64,000 bases of DNA from Stereum hirsutum FP-91666 SS1 (lineage: Eukaryota; Basidiomycota; Agaricomycetes; Russulales; Stereaceae). A program made the position numbers and the translations under genes. The stretch is taken from positions 279,711-343,710 of the forward strand of contig NW_006763143.1 of assembly GCF_000264905.1 (NCBI RefSeq). Reading direction: 5' to 3'. Shown here one piece after another: positions 13,274 to 27,047 of this stretch. The notes under the pieces are model-generated. The model did not search any database, was not told where the DNA came from, and was given only the letters and a program-made list of their open reading frames with translations. Each line of letters begins with the position of its first letter. Position 1 is the stretch's first letter.

Positions 13274-14566
13274 ATGGAGAAACTCCCCGTCGAACTGCGT
13301 ACACAAGTCTGTCGAGATGTCTCGCGCAACGATCTTGTCTCCCTCTGTCTGACCAGTCAAAGTTATGCCGCCTGGGCCACGCCGCTACTCTACGAGAATA
13401 TCGGAGACCTCGCAACATTCGGAGGAGGGGAGAGGCGCCGTTTCGCACGCTTGGAAGCCACCATCATGTCGCGACCGGCATATTTCGGTCCCATGATCAA
13501 ATCCATAATATTCTCCGACTTTGACAGGTCCTCGAGTATTTACCCATCATACAACAGGCCACCACAGAAGAGAGACCTAACTCCAGCTCTCTGCCAATTG
13601 ACCGATCTCCGTCAACTGACTATACGGACATACTCAGGACTTTTTGACACCGAATATTTTTCGAAGATCTCTTCCGATACGGCGTCGACTTTGACCCACT
13701 TTACGAGCACGAATATCCCTTCATGCCCTGCGACTATCACCGCATTCTTGGAGTCCCATCCGAAGCTCACGGTCTGGCGTCTCGGAAGGTGTTGCGACAG
13801 TGGCGACCAGGACCGCGCCGTGCCTTCCTATCCATTCCACTTTGCGCAAGGCCTGCCACACCTTAAGATATGTGAACTCGACATCGCCCGTGTCGGCGCT
13901 TTGTTGTCCGCGTCGCTTTTGAAAGTGATGACCCACCTTACCCAGTTAAGGATCGACTACACCTTATGTGACGACTCACACACTACGGAGCGATTCCGTC
14001 GAACCAGCGAGCAAGCGCACTTGGAAGCCTTCAAGCTTTGTGGCCCCAGACTCACACATCTCTCCGTCTGCGAGACGCCACACAATGGCGGACGTTGGCA
14101 GTTCTCCTGGGTTCTTTCCAACCTCCTTACCCATACAACCAACCTTCGCCACCTCCAACTCCGCCAACGTACTTACACCGTGTCTGCAACACCTCGCCTT
14201 CGCCCCCCGCAAGTCCTCGACGTCTCGAACTTGGAAAAAGTCAAAGACGCTTTTCCGACGTCATTACAGACCGTGAAGTGGGTCGCCGAGGATGCCCTTC
14301 TTAGTGGCGGCGGTCTTTCCGCCGAAGGGACCGCCAACGCCCATGCGCTCTTCTCACTCTTTCCGTCCTTGAAGGTCGTGGAGTATTATCAGATGCGTTA
14401 TCTGTACGTATTTCGGCGAAAGGTGGATGGAGATGGGCTGAGTTCGGTCAGACGGAAGAGTTATAGGATGGTTCGGGGTTCTATGTTCTCCGGGCTTGAG
14501 GTCTCGTCTAGGTATACCGATGAGCAGGGTATTGTACCCGACTTGGAGTATTTGGTGAGTTGCTGA
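13274..14566 (+). CDS. F-box-type protein with LRR-like body
   Basis: Single-exon frame of 430 residues. It opens MEKLPVELRTQVCRDVSRND and continues LVSLCLTSQSYAAWATPLLY, a compact F-box (LPVEL...VCRDV...L...CLTS...A.PLLYEN). F-box proteins recruit substrates to SCF ubiquitin ligases. The body has irregular leucine-rich segments, for example THLTQLRIDYTLC, RLTHLSVCET and NLRHLQLRQRTYT. It ends EYLVSC just after a sequence that would also serve as a splice donor (GTGAGT near 14556), so a short further exon cannot be ruled out. It lacks close similarity to the F-box gene at 4725-6491 beyond general architecture. Confidence 0.75.
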   Translation: MEKLPVELRTQVCRDVSRNDLVSLCLTSQSYAAWATPLLYENIGDLATFGGGERRRFARLEATIMSRPAYFGPMIKSIIFSDFDRSSSIYPSYNRPPQKRDLTPALCQLTDLRQLTIRTYSGLFDTEYFSKISSDTASTLTHFTSTNIPSCPATITAFLESHPKLTVWRLGRCCDSGDQDRAVPSYPFHFAQGLPHLKICELDIARVGALLSASLLKVMTHLTQLRIDYTLCDDSHTTERFRRTSEQAHLEAFKLCGPRLTHLSVCETPHNGGRWQFSWVLSNLLTHTTNLRHLQLRQRTYTVSATPRLRPPQVLDVSNLEKVKDAFPTSLQTVKWVAEDALLSGGGLSAEGTANAHALFSLFPSLKVVEYYQMRYLYVFRRKVDGDGLSSVRRKSYRMVRGSMFSGLEVSSRYTDEQGIVPDLEYLVSC

Positions 14567-14930
14567 CACTGTCAAAGTCGCTATGTATCGTCAGATAGAT
14601 CGACTCCTAGCACCCCTTACCATCCAGTTTTTCTTGCTGCTAACGAGACGATTTTGTTGCCACGACAGAGTTTATGATTTACTCAGTGTTCGACGCGTTG
14701 AACACTCATCTGAGCATTATATGACCTAGCGAACCCTGTGATCGACCGATGCAAGATAAAACCATGAAATACACTTTCTATTTGACTTTACACAGCGTAG
14801 ATTCGTTGATCCAACAGACTCTATCCTCTAGCCTCTTTGACTTGGCGACTCTCGCTCTACCAGCGTTCGATGGCCTCATCAACCCTACTTCCTTGACTCG
14901 TGCGGTCTTGCCGGTCCTTCTTAGAGGCGA
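14567..14930. other. convergent 3' intergenic region
   Basis: Lies between the 3' ends of the F-box gene (+) and the inositol monophosphatase gene (-). No gene is supported. Confidence 0.5.
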
Positions 14931-16643
14931 TTATTTGTTGATATCAATGTCAACATCATCGACGGTCTCGTAAAACTCCTTCACGATCCGCTTTTGCGCA
15001 TCGAGAGCGCTTTCTCCCTATCAGAACATTTCAGTAAACGCCTAGTATCCTACCGCGCCGCCCTCGCCTCATACTCCTCGCCACCCAAAGCGCAAGATCG
15101 GGGAAAGACATATGCTTTTGGTACACACCTTTCCACCGGCTAGGCCTCTCACAACCAGGTATTTCCTCCCTCTGAGGATATCTTCTGTGACCTCACCGTC
15201 GTGTGGCGACCACCGCGAACCAGTGACGAATCCTCCTGCTTCTTGCGCTATGACGATGCCCGCCTGTGGTGCAGAAGGTGATGAGGTTCCTTGTGGACTA
15301 ACGCGTGAGACGATGAATTCGACTCACGCAGACGTCCCACTCCCTGATCACAGCGACATTGGGCCAACAATCAGTCTTCCTCGGGCGAGCACGTCACGAT
15401 TATACGCACCAGCATCCAATCTCCCTACACAATCATGCCAAGTCAAGACTTCGCGACATCTGGGGATGAAACCAACGTACCAGTAAAGATCAAGCCCTCC
15501 CTGAGCCACCATAGCAAAGTTCAACGCCGCACTTCCTATACTCCTCAATGAATGTGCCATCTTCCCGCCTTCAACTCCGCCGTTTGCTACCGTGTCTGCG
15601 GCAAGGCGCGTGAAAGAGTCGGCTTTGGGCTTGAGAACGGAGGCTTTGCGGTCAGATCCCCATTCGATGGCTAGTGTACCCAATTGAGAATTGTATAAGC
15701 GTGGACAAGATACGGGAGTGCGAGGTTTACGGGTGAAGGAGTAGAGGAGACGCACCGAGCAATGCCTGTGATAGCGAGGCCAGGGGACGAGCTGGATGGA
15801 GAGGCAGTTTGGCGGGTGGAACACCTGGGCGCGTAAGGTATGAGCCTTGTCCCTTGATGCCTGTATAGAGGTGGTCGAGGAAGGGATTGTACTGGAGAGA
15901 CATGGGCCACAGGGGGTGGCGCAATGTGATGTGGAAAAAGTGAACTGTCAGTATACGCTCGGGGAGTATGGGTTATGACGAGGGTAGTAATCGATATTGG
16001 AACGGAAAAAGGATATTGATTTGCTGGTGGTGGGTTGATGATGTATGAAAACATTCAACAAGTGATATAACTCACGATGACGCCGAGGACGGGGCGTTTC
16101 TCGTCGATGAGACCAAGAGAGATGCAGGCAAAAGGGAAAGCGTGCACGAAATTCGTAGTTCCATCTAGAATACAACACCCAGTCACCATTAACATTCTGG
16201 TGTATGTACTAGCATGAGGTAAGTAGAGACCATACCAATGGGGTCAACACAGAACGTCGGCTCGTCCGTCAGAGGTGGACGGTTTCCAGCTGCCGCAGTT
16301 TCTTCTCCAACACTGTATTCCAACCCCACAGGAGCGATATCACACGATTGACCACAATAAGTGTCCAGATAAACGTCACAGAAACTGAAATCAAAACAGA
16401 AACGTACAACTTGAAGCTCGGATACTTTTCCCTGATCTCCTTCTTCACCAACTCCTCCACCTTCACGTCGTACTCCGTCACCAGATCTACCGAATTCTTC
16501 TTCTCGTTGATACCCGTATCTTCTGAAGCCGCCGCTATCTGGATCGCTTGCGAACCTTCGAGCATGATCTTGCCGGCGTTGCGGGCGAGAATGATCGTCC
16601 ATTCGAGGATATCCTTCAGTTCGGACGCGGAGAGAGGTGCCAT
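14931..16643 (-). CDS. inositol monophosphatase
   Basis: Predicted cytosolic Mg-dependent phosphatase that releases myo-inositol from inositol-1-phosphate; lithium-sensitive in characterised relatives. 326 residues, close to the usual family length. Motifs in order: [14 protein letters not shown], the metal-binding loop FVGEET, motif [15 protein letters not shown] and motif [18 protein letters not shown]. Nine exons: 16643-16408, 16312-16236, 16164-16076, 15891-15756, 15670-15481, 15424-15410, 15343-15328, 15263-15129 and 15017-14931. All phases close to 327 codons including the stop. Two consecutive exons of only 15 and 16 nt encode most of motif B, so gene finders may miss them. Its start lies 340 bp from the divergent HMG-box gene, so the two may share a promoter region. 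Confidence 0.93.
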
Positions 16644-16983
16644 GTATGTTTTGCGCTATGAGACGGTGTGATGTTGGAATTTGTTGTTGGTGGATGGTGA
16701 GAGTTGATATGAACGAAGAAAACGACGATATCGATGACGGTGGAGTGTCGGCGACATCCTCAAACGTCTTAACCATCACGTTCGTCGCCACCCATCGAAT
16801 CCGTGCCACACTTTTGCTATACGCCGAGCACTGGGGACGGCATCCACCGCGCCTGTTTCAAACTCCACCGCCCGCCCCTGTGGCAGCGGACCCTGATTTT
16901 CCACTGCTTATGGGCGACAATGTACATACGAACCTAGTTCGAACCTCCCCGCTACAGCGCCACCCCTCCTCTCCCTCCACATT
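16644..16983. promoter_or_regulatory. divergent intergenic promoter region
   Basis: 340 bp separate the ATGs of the inositol monophosphatase (-) and the HMG-box gene (+), so this stretch must hold both promoters and 5' UTRs. No clear TATA box was seen for either. Confidence 0.5.
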
Positions 16984-19900
16984 ATGCAGAATGCCTCGTC
17001 TTCTACCTCCCTAGCTTATCCTCTATCCCAGGAAGAGTTTGAGCGCCGAAGATGGTTGGCAACCCACACTCAACCTCTTCCGCCGAACTGGAACCCCAAC
17101 GACGACCCCGTTTTCGCAAGATGGGCCCACCGCCAGACCTTGATTCCTGGAACAGACAGTGCCGTCATGCCTTCCGCATTCGACAACTTATTTTTCGACC
17201 CCATCACCAAGAAAATGAAAGACAAGAAGAATAAGCGAAATCATAATCGAAAGCGTTCGCCAGGCCATGAAAAGAAGAAGAAGAACATATTCTTCACCTG
17301 GCATATGTTCGTGGAAGATGTCGAGAGGTTTGCTGCTGCAAATGACCCCGAGTATATTCCACAGAACTTTCAGCGACAAGATTTCGTCAGAATGGCAGGG
17401 AAGATGTGGAGGGAATTGCCGTTGGATGACAAGGTGAAGCTAAACCTCATAGGCATAGCAGAAGCCAAGCTCTTGAAAGCAATAGCTTTAAAGCGTTTGA
17501 GACTTCCCCAGTATCTCGAGCGCGGTAACCCTACGGCGAGGAAGAAGTGGAAGGAAATCGCTGAAGCAGCTGAGAGAGGTCGAGGTAGTAATACAGCGGC
17601 ACGCCCAGGAAAACGGAAGGACAGAGATGATGGTGACGCCCAGGTGGATACATTAAACGGTGAAGGAGACAGGAGCTCATCGTCGAAGAAGAGGCGAATT
17701 TGGAACGTAGACGAAGAACATTACGAGGACCCAGTTCCCGCACCACCGTCCTCACGGAGCGCGCCCTCTGGTAAAGGTTTCGACTCTCTACCTCGTCGGC
17801 TCGCGAAGTTCTTCGAGACAGTTCGTACGGCGCTGCTGAAGCTGGATCCCAGCGGGCTGCATGGATTTCTCATGCTTGTCCCTACCAATACACAAATCTA
17901 CCGCTCGATGCTCTCCGCTGTTAAATCATCGACCGCTTCTTCCTCCTTCGGTCCACAACCACCCGAGGTATACGAAACTATGGCAAAGAGAGGCCTCCTT
18001 GAGTCTTTCCTCAAGGGAACATTTCCGCGACCACGGGTGTTTGACCCTCGATTGTTCCCGGATTCGTCGACGAAAACTACGAGCGAGATCCACCGCGAGT
18101 TCATTTTCGTTAACAAGCATCTCGTGAGCGTCTTCAAGAAGACCGACTCGGAGAAAGCGAAATCCTCCCCCAAGGACCTCGAACAGGACACGTTCAAGAC
18201 CTTCATCACCCTGGTTGTTATCCTTCACAACCTCGGGCATGCTCTCTCGTCGCACTACAGTGGTCCTGGGATCACAGCCCATGTCGCATCTTTCCCGTAT
18301 CACATTAAGACCAGATCTGACGATGACCGGAAGTCGTCCATGGTATTTTTTCCTGAGCCAGGGTTCTTAGTCGAGCAGGCCTTCTTTGGTGGCATCATCG
18401 GGGTCGCCTGGGAGCATGACTTTGACCGAAGTGCAAGAAAACCTCAGCTCTGGACGAACCAGATCAAGTCCCTTTCTATGCACTGTAGAGGCGGGAGTAC
18501 GTATGCGCTAGGTTCGCTCTTACTTCACGATGTTTTCTCCAACTCGCTAGTGCTAAATTCATCACAATTTTTACTATAGATGCATCGCTTCTCCAGGCCA
18601 AGCTCGACCGCCAGGACTTCGATGTTCCCTTCGATGTATCCAACCTCCCTCGACTATCGCTGTCGAACATCAGTCTACGCACATGCGCGAATTTGAACTC
18701 TGATCATCTTCATCTCTCGATCATGGGGGACGATACAGGCCATCTATTTCGAGGCAAACACTCCCTACCGTCCTCCGCGTACGAACGTTACGAGATTTTC
18801 GACGATACGAGTGCACAAGGCTCGATGCCACCGCCACCCGCGCCACTCTGGAATTCAAAAGACGTGGCGCCCGCGGCGTGGGCCCAAACCCAGCCAGGGA
18901 CTGCTTCCACTTCGCAATCACACCAACTCTCGCGCCATCAAGCCTCGTCTTCGCGCTCTGGACTGCACACCCACACCCATCCATATTCCAGTTCACAAAC
19001 ACAGCCGCACCAGACGCAGCATCCGCCCGGGTCACATCCCCCATCGCAGCCAGACTGGTCATCCACCAGTGCAGCGTCGACATCTTCGGACCCATACTCT
19101 ACTCAAACCGTCCATGATTCATACATACCTGGTGCCCATCCTCAATCCTACGCCCAACCTTCCCAATCCGTCTCCACAACGTACCCTCCCACTACCTCTC
19201 TCCCTCAGAATCAATCACATTCCATCGCCGAGATCGCCCAAACACCAGCTTCTCAGCTTTATCCTCCACAATCTTACCCGTCTCGCCCGCCTCCACCGCC
19301 CAGTCCCGTCAACCTTCCGGTCGACCAAGCGACCCTTGACCTCTTCGCAGCCCAAGCCCTCGGCATCGGAGGTGGCGCTGACGTCGATGATCTTGACTGG
19401 ATGGCTGATCTGGAGGATGGCGATGGTGAAGGTTCTTGGGATCAATACGCGGATCAAATCCAGTACTATGCCGTCGACGAGGAGGGAGATTCGGACGGCG
19501 AGCAGGACGAGGAATCAGGCCGGGACACGACCGCGCAAGCTCCGCTCGAGGGCAGCGTTCTAGTGGATGCGCAAGGTCAGGCTGTTATGCCTGCCTACAA
19601 CCAGTCCCATGTTCACAACGTCATGGATGCATCGTACGGAGCAGTAGTCGCCGCGGACGCTGGTTGTCCTCAAACTAAACCCTCTGACCCCGGAGCATAC
19701 CAGGCTCCCGTTCCCGCCGTCGGTTTACACGGTGTGCCGCAGAACGAGTACGTGACTTGGCCGTCACAAGCGTCGCAGGCGGAGTACAGTGCTCAGATGC
19801 ACTCGGGCGTTGAACCTGATGGCGCGGTATACGCCTTTGTACCTGATCCGAGTCTGCTCTCTACCGTCGACGGTCCCAGCTCAGGCTTTCCCTACGCCTA

Positions 19901-20639
19901 CCCTCTTCCCGAATCTACCAGCACGCATACGGGTGGAGGATATTATGGAGATTTTCAGCAGTATCAGTCACAACCCTTCGACCCTAGCGCCGCCGCTCCT
20001 CAGGTGCCCATCGGTGGCGGGTCGTACGCTGTGCCACAAAAGCATTACCCCTACGCGGAGCCGGTTATCAACACAACTCAGGCCCAGCCGTACCCGTCTA
20101 CCGCCTCTACTGCTCAGATGCCTGCCGACGCTACAGGCTCGGCGTATCCTGCACCATACCCACAGCAACAGCATTATCTCTACCCTAGCCAGGGTCAGAC
20201 CCCAGGTTACGATCCCATCCCTGCAACATCTGCCTATGGACCGGCCACTTCGTACGAACCTCAGCAGCAATACCCTCAGACCCAAACTTACGTCTATCCT
20301 GGTCAAGACTACCAACCCGTCTCTGGGTCTGTTCACAACTATCAAACCGCGCAAAGCGGCGAATTCGCTCAGGCTGGGGCTCAGTATTTTTCGACGCAAT
20401 ATGCGCCCTATCCGACAAGTGCAGGTGTCCCAGTCTCAGTCGATGCGACTTCAAACCCAATGACACATGCTCAGACTCCGGTCACTGCTGCGTCGTTCCA
20501 CGGCGGTGCTGAGCAAGGGCCGGGTACTCAGTATGGGTATACGATCGCACCACCTCAGGCTGGCGGATCGGGGTATCTCCCACCTTCGAATGCAAGCGCG
20601 AATGCGAACGGAGAATGGCGGGGTGGATATAGTTCGTAG
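16984..20639 (+). CDS. HMG-box protein with long low-complexity C-terminus
   Basis: Predicted nuclear DNA-binding or chromatin protein of 1190 residues. Exons 16984-18496 and 18580-20639 join in frame (1513 + 2060 nt). After a basic stretch of Lys/Arg and KKKKKN around residues 75-100 comes an HMG-box-like segment, FFTWHMFVEDVERFAAANDP to MWRELPLDDKVKL, with the aromatic and Trp spacing of HMG boxes. Around residues 265-500 is a folded-looking region (LAKFFETVRTALLKLDPSGL, VVILHNLGHALSSHY) that I do not recognise. The rest, roughly 570-1190, is rich in Gln, Pro, Tyr and Ser with an acidic patch (DDLDWMADLEDGDGEG), as in an activation or condensate-forming domain. No specific orthologue is recognised. 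A split into two genes near 18580 is unlikely because the frame continues through a normal intron. Confidence 0.8.
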
Positions 20640-20757
20640 AGGGGGATCGTCCTTTCGTGGGTGGCTCGCGCTGGAGGTTAGTATGTGGCGTGGCGTGGCG
20701 TGCGTTGGTGGATGTGGACGGATGCGTTCAACTCAAGTCACGGTTGCTTTCTGTGTC

Positions 20758-20784
20758 TTTCTTCTTCTTCTTCTTCTTCTTCTT
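20758..20784 (+). repeat. (TTC)n microsatellite
   Basis: About nine tandem TTC units, followed by CT-rich sequence, some 120 bp downstream of the HMG-box stop codon. Probably in the 3' UTR. Confidence 0.85.
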
Positions 20785-21689
20785 CTCTCTTTATCTCTCT
20801 CTTATTTAGCTTCGTTCTACTTTCTCTTATGCTAACCACGTGTACGTACGTTTTCCCTTCGCTCCGTTCGTCCTTCACTGGAGCTCTAGGATGCATTGTT
20901 ATTAGCTAACGTTCTGGACTCTGTTTTTGTCCCGGCTCGGAAGCACAGATTTTCATGCTACTTAGTTGCTGGATCTTTCTTACTTATATCATTCGTCGTT
21001 CTCCATCTTCGTCTTTCTACTTTTTCTTTTCAGGCCTCCGGGTCTTTGGATATCTTCGTTCTCAGAGTCTATATCGCAGACTCGAATCTTTTTTGCGACT
21101 TTCTTCATGCGCGATTGGATGGATGGATCTGCTGTACTGTACTGCTAATAAAACGCACACCGAGTGTCTTCGCGCCTTCTCTCCTCGCCTTTTTTTCCTT
21201 TTTTTCCTCCCCTCTGTCTTCTTCACAATTTTATTTTTCTATTTTTCTCTCTGGATCTATATCTCTAACACTATATCCACTCCTCTCTGGATCTCACCGC
21301 TGCGTCACATCTCTACATGGAAGCAAACCATTACAGAATCTGTTGTACTCACTGACCTTTGAAATTATTCTTCGACACCCCCTCCTTCACAAGTGCCGCA
21401 AACTGTGGCTCACCTAGATCTTCTCGGGGAAAGTCGGGTTACGCCACTGCCTGTTCTAATGATGAGTGGCCCAAGAGTTGCCCAGAGTCGCCAGAGGAAG
21501 ATATTGGGCGCTCGCCCACGGAAAAAGGGGCTCGATAGTTCGCCACATTCGGAGGAAGGTGGGACAGAACGCCTAGAGTAGTCCGGGTACATTTGTCGTA
21601 AGTGAACGGAGACCGAGTCGTAAGTCGTCAGAAGGAGAGAGCTAGGATTTTGGAGACGAGAACGAGCGAGAGCTGGAGGGATGAGGCCG

Positions 21690-22810
21690 CTGGAATTGGG
21701 GTATGTATGCAGGGACTGGAATTTGGGCATGCGTAGTAAGAGACAAGAATGAGGGGTGGTGTAAAGTACGAACGGGAATTCGGGTATGGATAGGGGAGGA
21801 CATGCGGAGGGTATGTATGTAAGAACTGGAATGCAGGGAGCTGTTGGATGTGTAAGAAACTGGAATTCAGGGAAATGTGGGAGATGCGTAAGAACTGGAA
21901 TTCGGGTATGGTGAAAACGGGAATTCGGGTAGAGTGAAAACGGGAATTCGGGTATAGGTGGGGAGTGGAGCTCGGGACGACGACGGTCGTGGAAGGCGCC
22001 TTGATCCGTCTGAGCCGTAGGGTTCCGATGGGCCCACAGTCATGCGTAGTTTATGTTCGTGGACGAAAGCGTTGCGTTTGCGTGGTTTCAAGAGGATGCT
22101 TGTTCCAAAGCGGAGTGCGACGATGGAGGGCAGAGGGTGCACAAGCCAGTCGCTTCCGAGCGAGATATCTGCGACAAAGAACAGCGTCCGACGCACGAGG
22201 ACCGTCAAACTCTAGTATCGATTGGTCGTTCGACTCTGGTTCGCAGCTTCCGAAGACAAGCCGAACGACGCGGGCACGAAGAGGCCGTGCGCACTAGAGA
22301 ACAAAGGAGATGAAGGCGAAGGTCAATGACGCAAGGAGTTCCGAAATCCGTCGGCACTCGAGTTCGTGTGATGCAGTACGAAGCAGACGTCGTAAGTTAC
22401 CTGCGGAACGTTACTTATCGTGGCCATCGAGCACCGAAAAGCGAGTGGAGGCACATGTACCCAGGAGGACGAACGGGAATTCGGCAGTTTTTTAAGTTCG
22501 ACGCTGACGATGGTGAGACCGAGTCGGATGAGGAGTGTACCTCGGCGCTCAAAGCACCCGTAGAAGAAACGGCTCGGATCCTTCGTCGTGCTGCTTTAGA
22601 AGTGCGACAGCAGTACAGTCAAGGTCAAAATATTTCGAGAAATGCGTCAGAAATGCAGAAAGAGAGGATATTAGATGGACTCTGGCCAGCCGGAGAGTGC
22701 TCCCCGGTACTAGAGCGCATGGATACGATATGAGGGCCCATCGACAGCTGATGGGGCGCCATGAGTGAACCTGAGAGAAACGGGAATTCAGAAACGGGAA
22801 TTCGAGTAGC
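21690..22810 (+). repeat. dispersed GAATTC-centred motif array
   Basis: At least nine copies of a 14-16 bp motif, consensus roughly AAC(G/T)GGAATTCGGGTA, all in the same orientation. Clear copies start near 21772, 21858, 21894, 21916, 21938, 22469, 22778 and 22789; degenerate ones lie near 21690, 21718 and 21826. Three copies around 21894-21956 are spaced about 22 bp apart, others by hundreds of bp. It is not a simple tandem repeat. Confidence 0.75.
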
Positions 22811-23121
22811 GGACCGTATGGGACGGAGGGGTGGCCCGAATGGGCGTTGTCGAGGCACACGGCCTGTATTTCGATACAGGCTTGAAAATGTAGTTAAAAG
22901 TATGCATAAATTGAGCGAAATGCGGGCGACAATTGCGAGAAGCGAGTGGGAGAGAGGAAAGAGAGAAACAGGGAGGAGGAAGACGAGGGGATATGCCGGG
23001 GAAGTCCGAGCCAGATCGGGGGTGCATGGTCGTTGATGTTTCTCCGCTCTCGTCCCCGCACGACGCATCTCGCCCTCGTTCGAGCACCCCCGGTCAGCCG
23101 AAGACCCCCCATCGCATCCCT

Positions 23122-23127
23122 TATAAA
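23122..23127 (+). promoter_or_regulatory. TATA box of the epimerase gene
   Basis: TATAAA 71 bp upstream of the ATG at 23198, followed by a pyrimidine- and CA-rich leader. A classical position for a well-expressed fungal gene. Confidence 0.7.
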
Positions 23128-23197
23128 CCCCAGCCCAGCCGTCTTCGCTCGCCTTTTTCTCTAGCAACCACAACCCACACCCACAACTTCACTCATA

Positions 23198-25188
<1,991 letters not shown>

Positions 25189-27047
25189 GCTTCTCGCCTT
25201 GGCTCTCGCGCCGTTGTACGTTTTTGGATGATGAACGCTGACCGAAGTTGAAGTTTGGAAAGACGGGAAGCTGGTGAAGATTGAGGAGGCTTGAAAGAAA
25301 AGTCGATGAAGAATGGAATTGGAATGATGGACGGCCGTCGGACTAATCAGCAATTATTGTTGGATTCATATTTTTCTTTTCTTTTTGCTTACCTCTACTC
25401 TCCTCTGCCCTCTACCTCCCACCCCTCCCTCCTCCCCTCACTTCTCACTCGTAAACCCGTATTTTTACTATCTACCCGACGTGCCGGTGCATTCGTGATT
25501 TGTGTTTAGTGATACAGACGAAGAATACTGTACAGATCGTACATACGGTACATACATACAAACTAGAGAAGAAGACCTAAAGATGCCTATGTATTTGAAC
25601 TTTTTTCCCCCTTATCCCCCCTCCACAACCTCGTAGCTTCAACGCTTCATCGCTTGTCATTCGTCGTTCGTCGTTCGTAATTCTGGCTAGCCGGACCATG
25701 ACCGTTTCGATACTTCCTTACCTTTCTTTTATTGAAGTTCGTTCCCTTCGAACGCCGTTCAAAAATTATAATGATATCCGTTCCATGAATAATGCAAATG
25801 ATGAATGATCTCGAGCGCTGCTATTCCCCCATGTTCGGTCCAATTGCTTGTTTGATGTGGCGAGTGGCGATCGTGGGAAAGTATCTTCTTTGACTCCGTT
25901 CCGGAATTTCCCGATCCCTGTCATGGCGCCAACTGGTTTCTCCGCACTGCCTGGTCCTCTCGTTTATGCGCTTGCAGACACTACGTATTTCAGCTTGAAA
26001 GAACTGTGATCCGTCTCGTCTTGACAAATCCTGCAAATACAAAGTTGTTGGCTCTTGTTCGACTTCGATTTATACCGTGCGGCACTTGGACCCTCTTGGA
26101 CCGTGACTTTCCAGCTTCGAAGCAGGTCGCATTATTATCGCACCATTGCTACTGGCTCTGTGTCTCGCTTACTGACATCATGAACACCCAATTTATCGTA
26201 TAAAATGTTCCATTCACCCTCCTTCTCTGACGACTGATTCTTATTGACGGTTTGCCAGTTGTTCTCTCACTACTAGTAGCCTCACTTCGCGAAGTCCACG
26301 GGCTCAGCTAGAGCGCTCTTTCGTGGACAAAACCCTCCTGAACGAGCGAACGTGTATGTCCTATGACTCGTATGCGTATCCTTAGTTTGCGTCAAGGGTT
26401 TCGGCTGTGTGGTCAGATGGCTGGACCAGGTGCTGTGACACCTTCCCACGATATCGATGCCAGGACGATGGGATTTCAAGGTCGGAGGTGAGCTATTTTT
26501 TCTCTATTTTCCTGGCGATTTGTTCTTCCTAGCTGATTATTCTCGTACTCCTTCAATTTCCCAGTATGTTGCCAAGACATCCTATATCAGCAGAGTCCTG
26601 CCAATTATAAACTCGTACCGCAGCCTACGTGGTATGAGCGTACGAACTTGAGCTCGAGCCGCTTGTATGCGCAGACGAAATTTGAACTCCATCAACCACC
26701 CGAGAAGACCAATCAGATGTTCTTGCTTCCCCCTGCCAGTCAGGACGCGTGCGCTCGCGTAACTTAACAGAGCCAGAGCACCTCCTAAATATTGAGTTCA
26801 CGGGTCCGATTCAGACCTTGAGAGCTTGGGAGTATGTGCGGCGCTTTGGTTTAGGATGATGCTGTCATTTGGCACTGGTATAAAACTGTATGCTTCTTCT
26901 CTTACCATACGGGCGGTGGATACTTCCTACGCGAAGGACTCTGCGAGTGAAGGCGATATATAGGTCAAGGTTTGACGGGAAGGTGGGGTTCCTTTCCTTC
27001 TCTTCCCCTCTTCCCCCACCTGATTCAGATACGGGCGAGTTATAGAG
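25189..27047. other. intergenic, nothing recognised
   Basis: 1.9 kb between the epimerase and the MFS gene. It starts with the epimerase 3' UTR. Short open frames are below 75 codons and lack domains. I see no repeats or RNA gene. Confidence 0.5.

Larger units (their letters stand above)
20640..23197. other. 2.5-kb spacer with TTC microsatellite and GAATTC motif array
   Basis: Between the HMG-box gene and the epimerase. 20640-21400 is pyrimidine-rich and may be 3' UTR. From about 21690 to 22810 a motif close to AACGGGAATTCGGGTA recurs irregularly. Open frames here, for example 22326-22733, have no recognisable domain. The last 100 bp are the epimerase promoter. Confidence 0.6.

Noticed and set aside
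18693..20639. Separate gene for the Q/P-rich region
   Set aside because: The frame runs unbroken from a well-formed intron acceptor at 18579, in phase with the HMG-box exon. The apparent start is a TTG.
22310..22733. Open frames inside the GAATTC motif array
   Set aside because: They contain the repeat motif itself, have no recognisable domain, and competing frames are open. Treated as non-coding.
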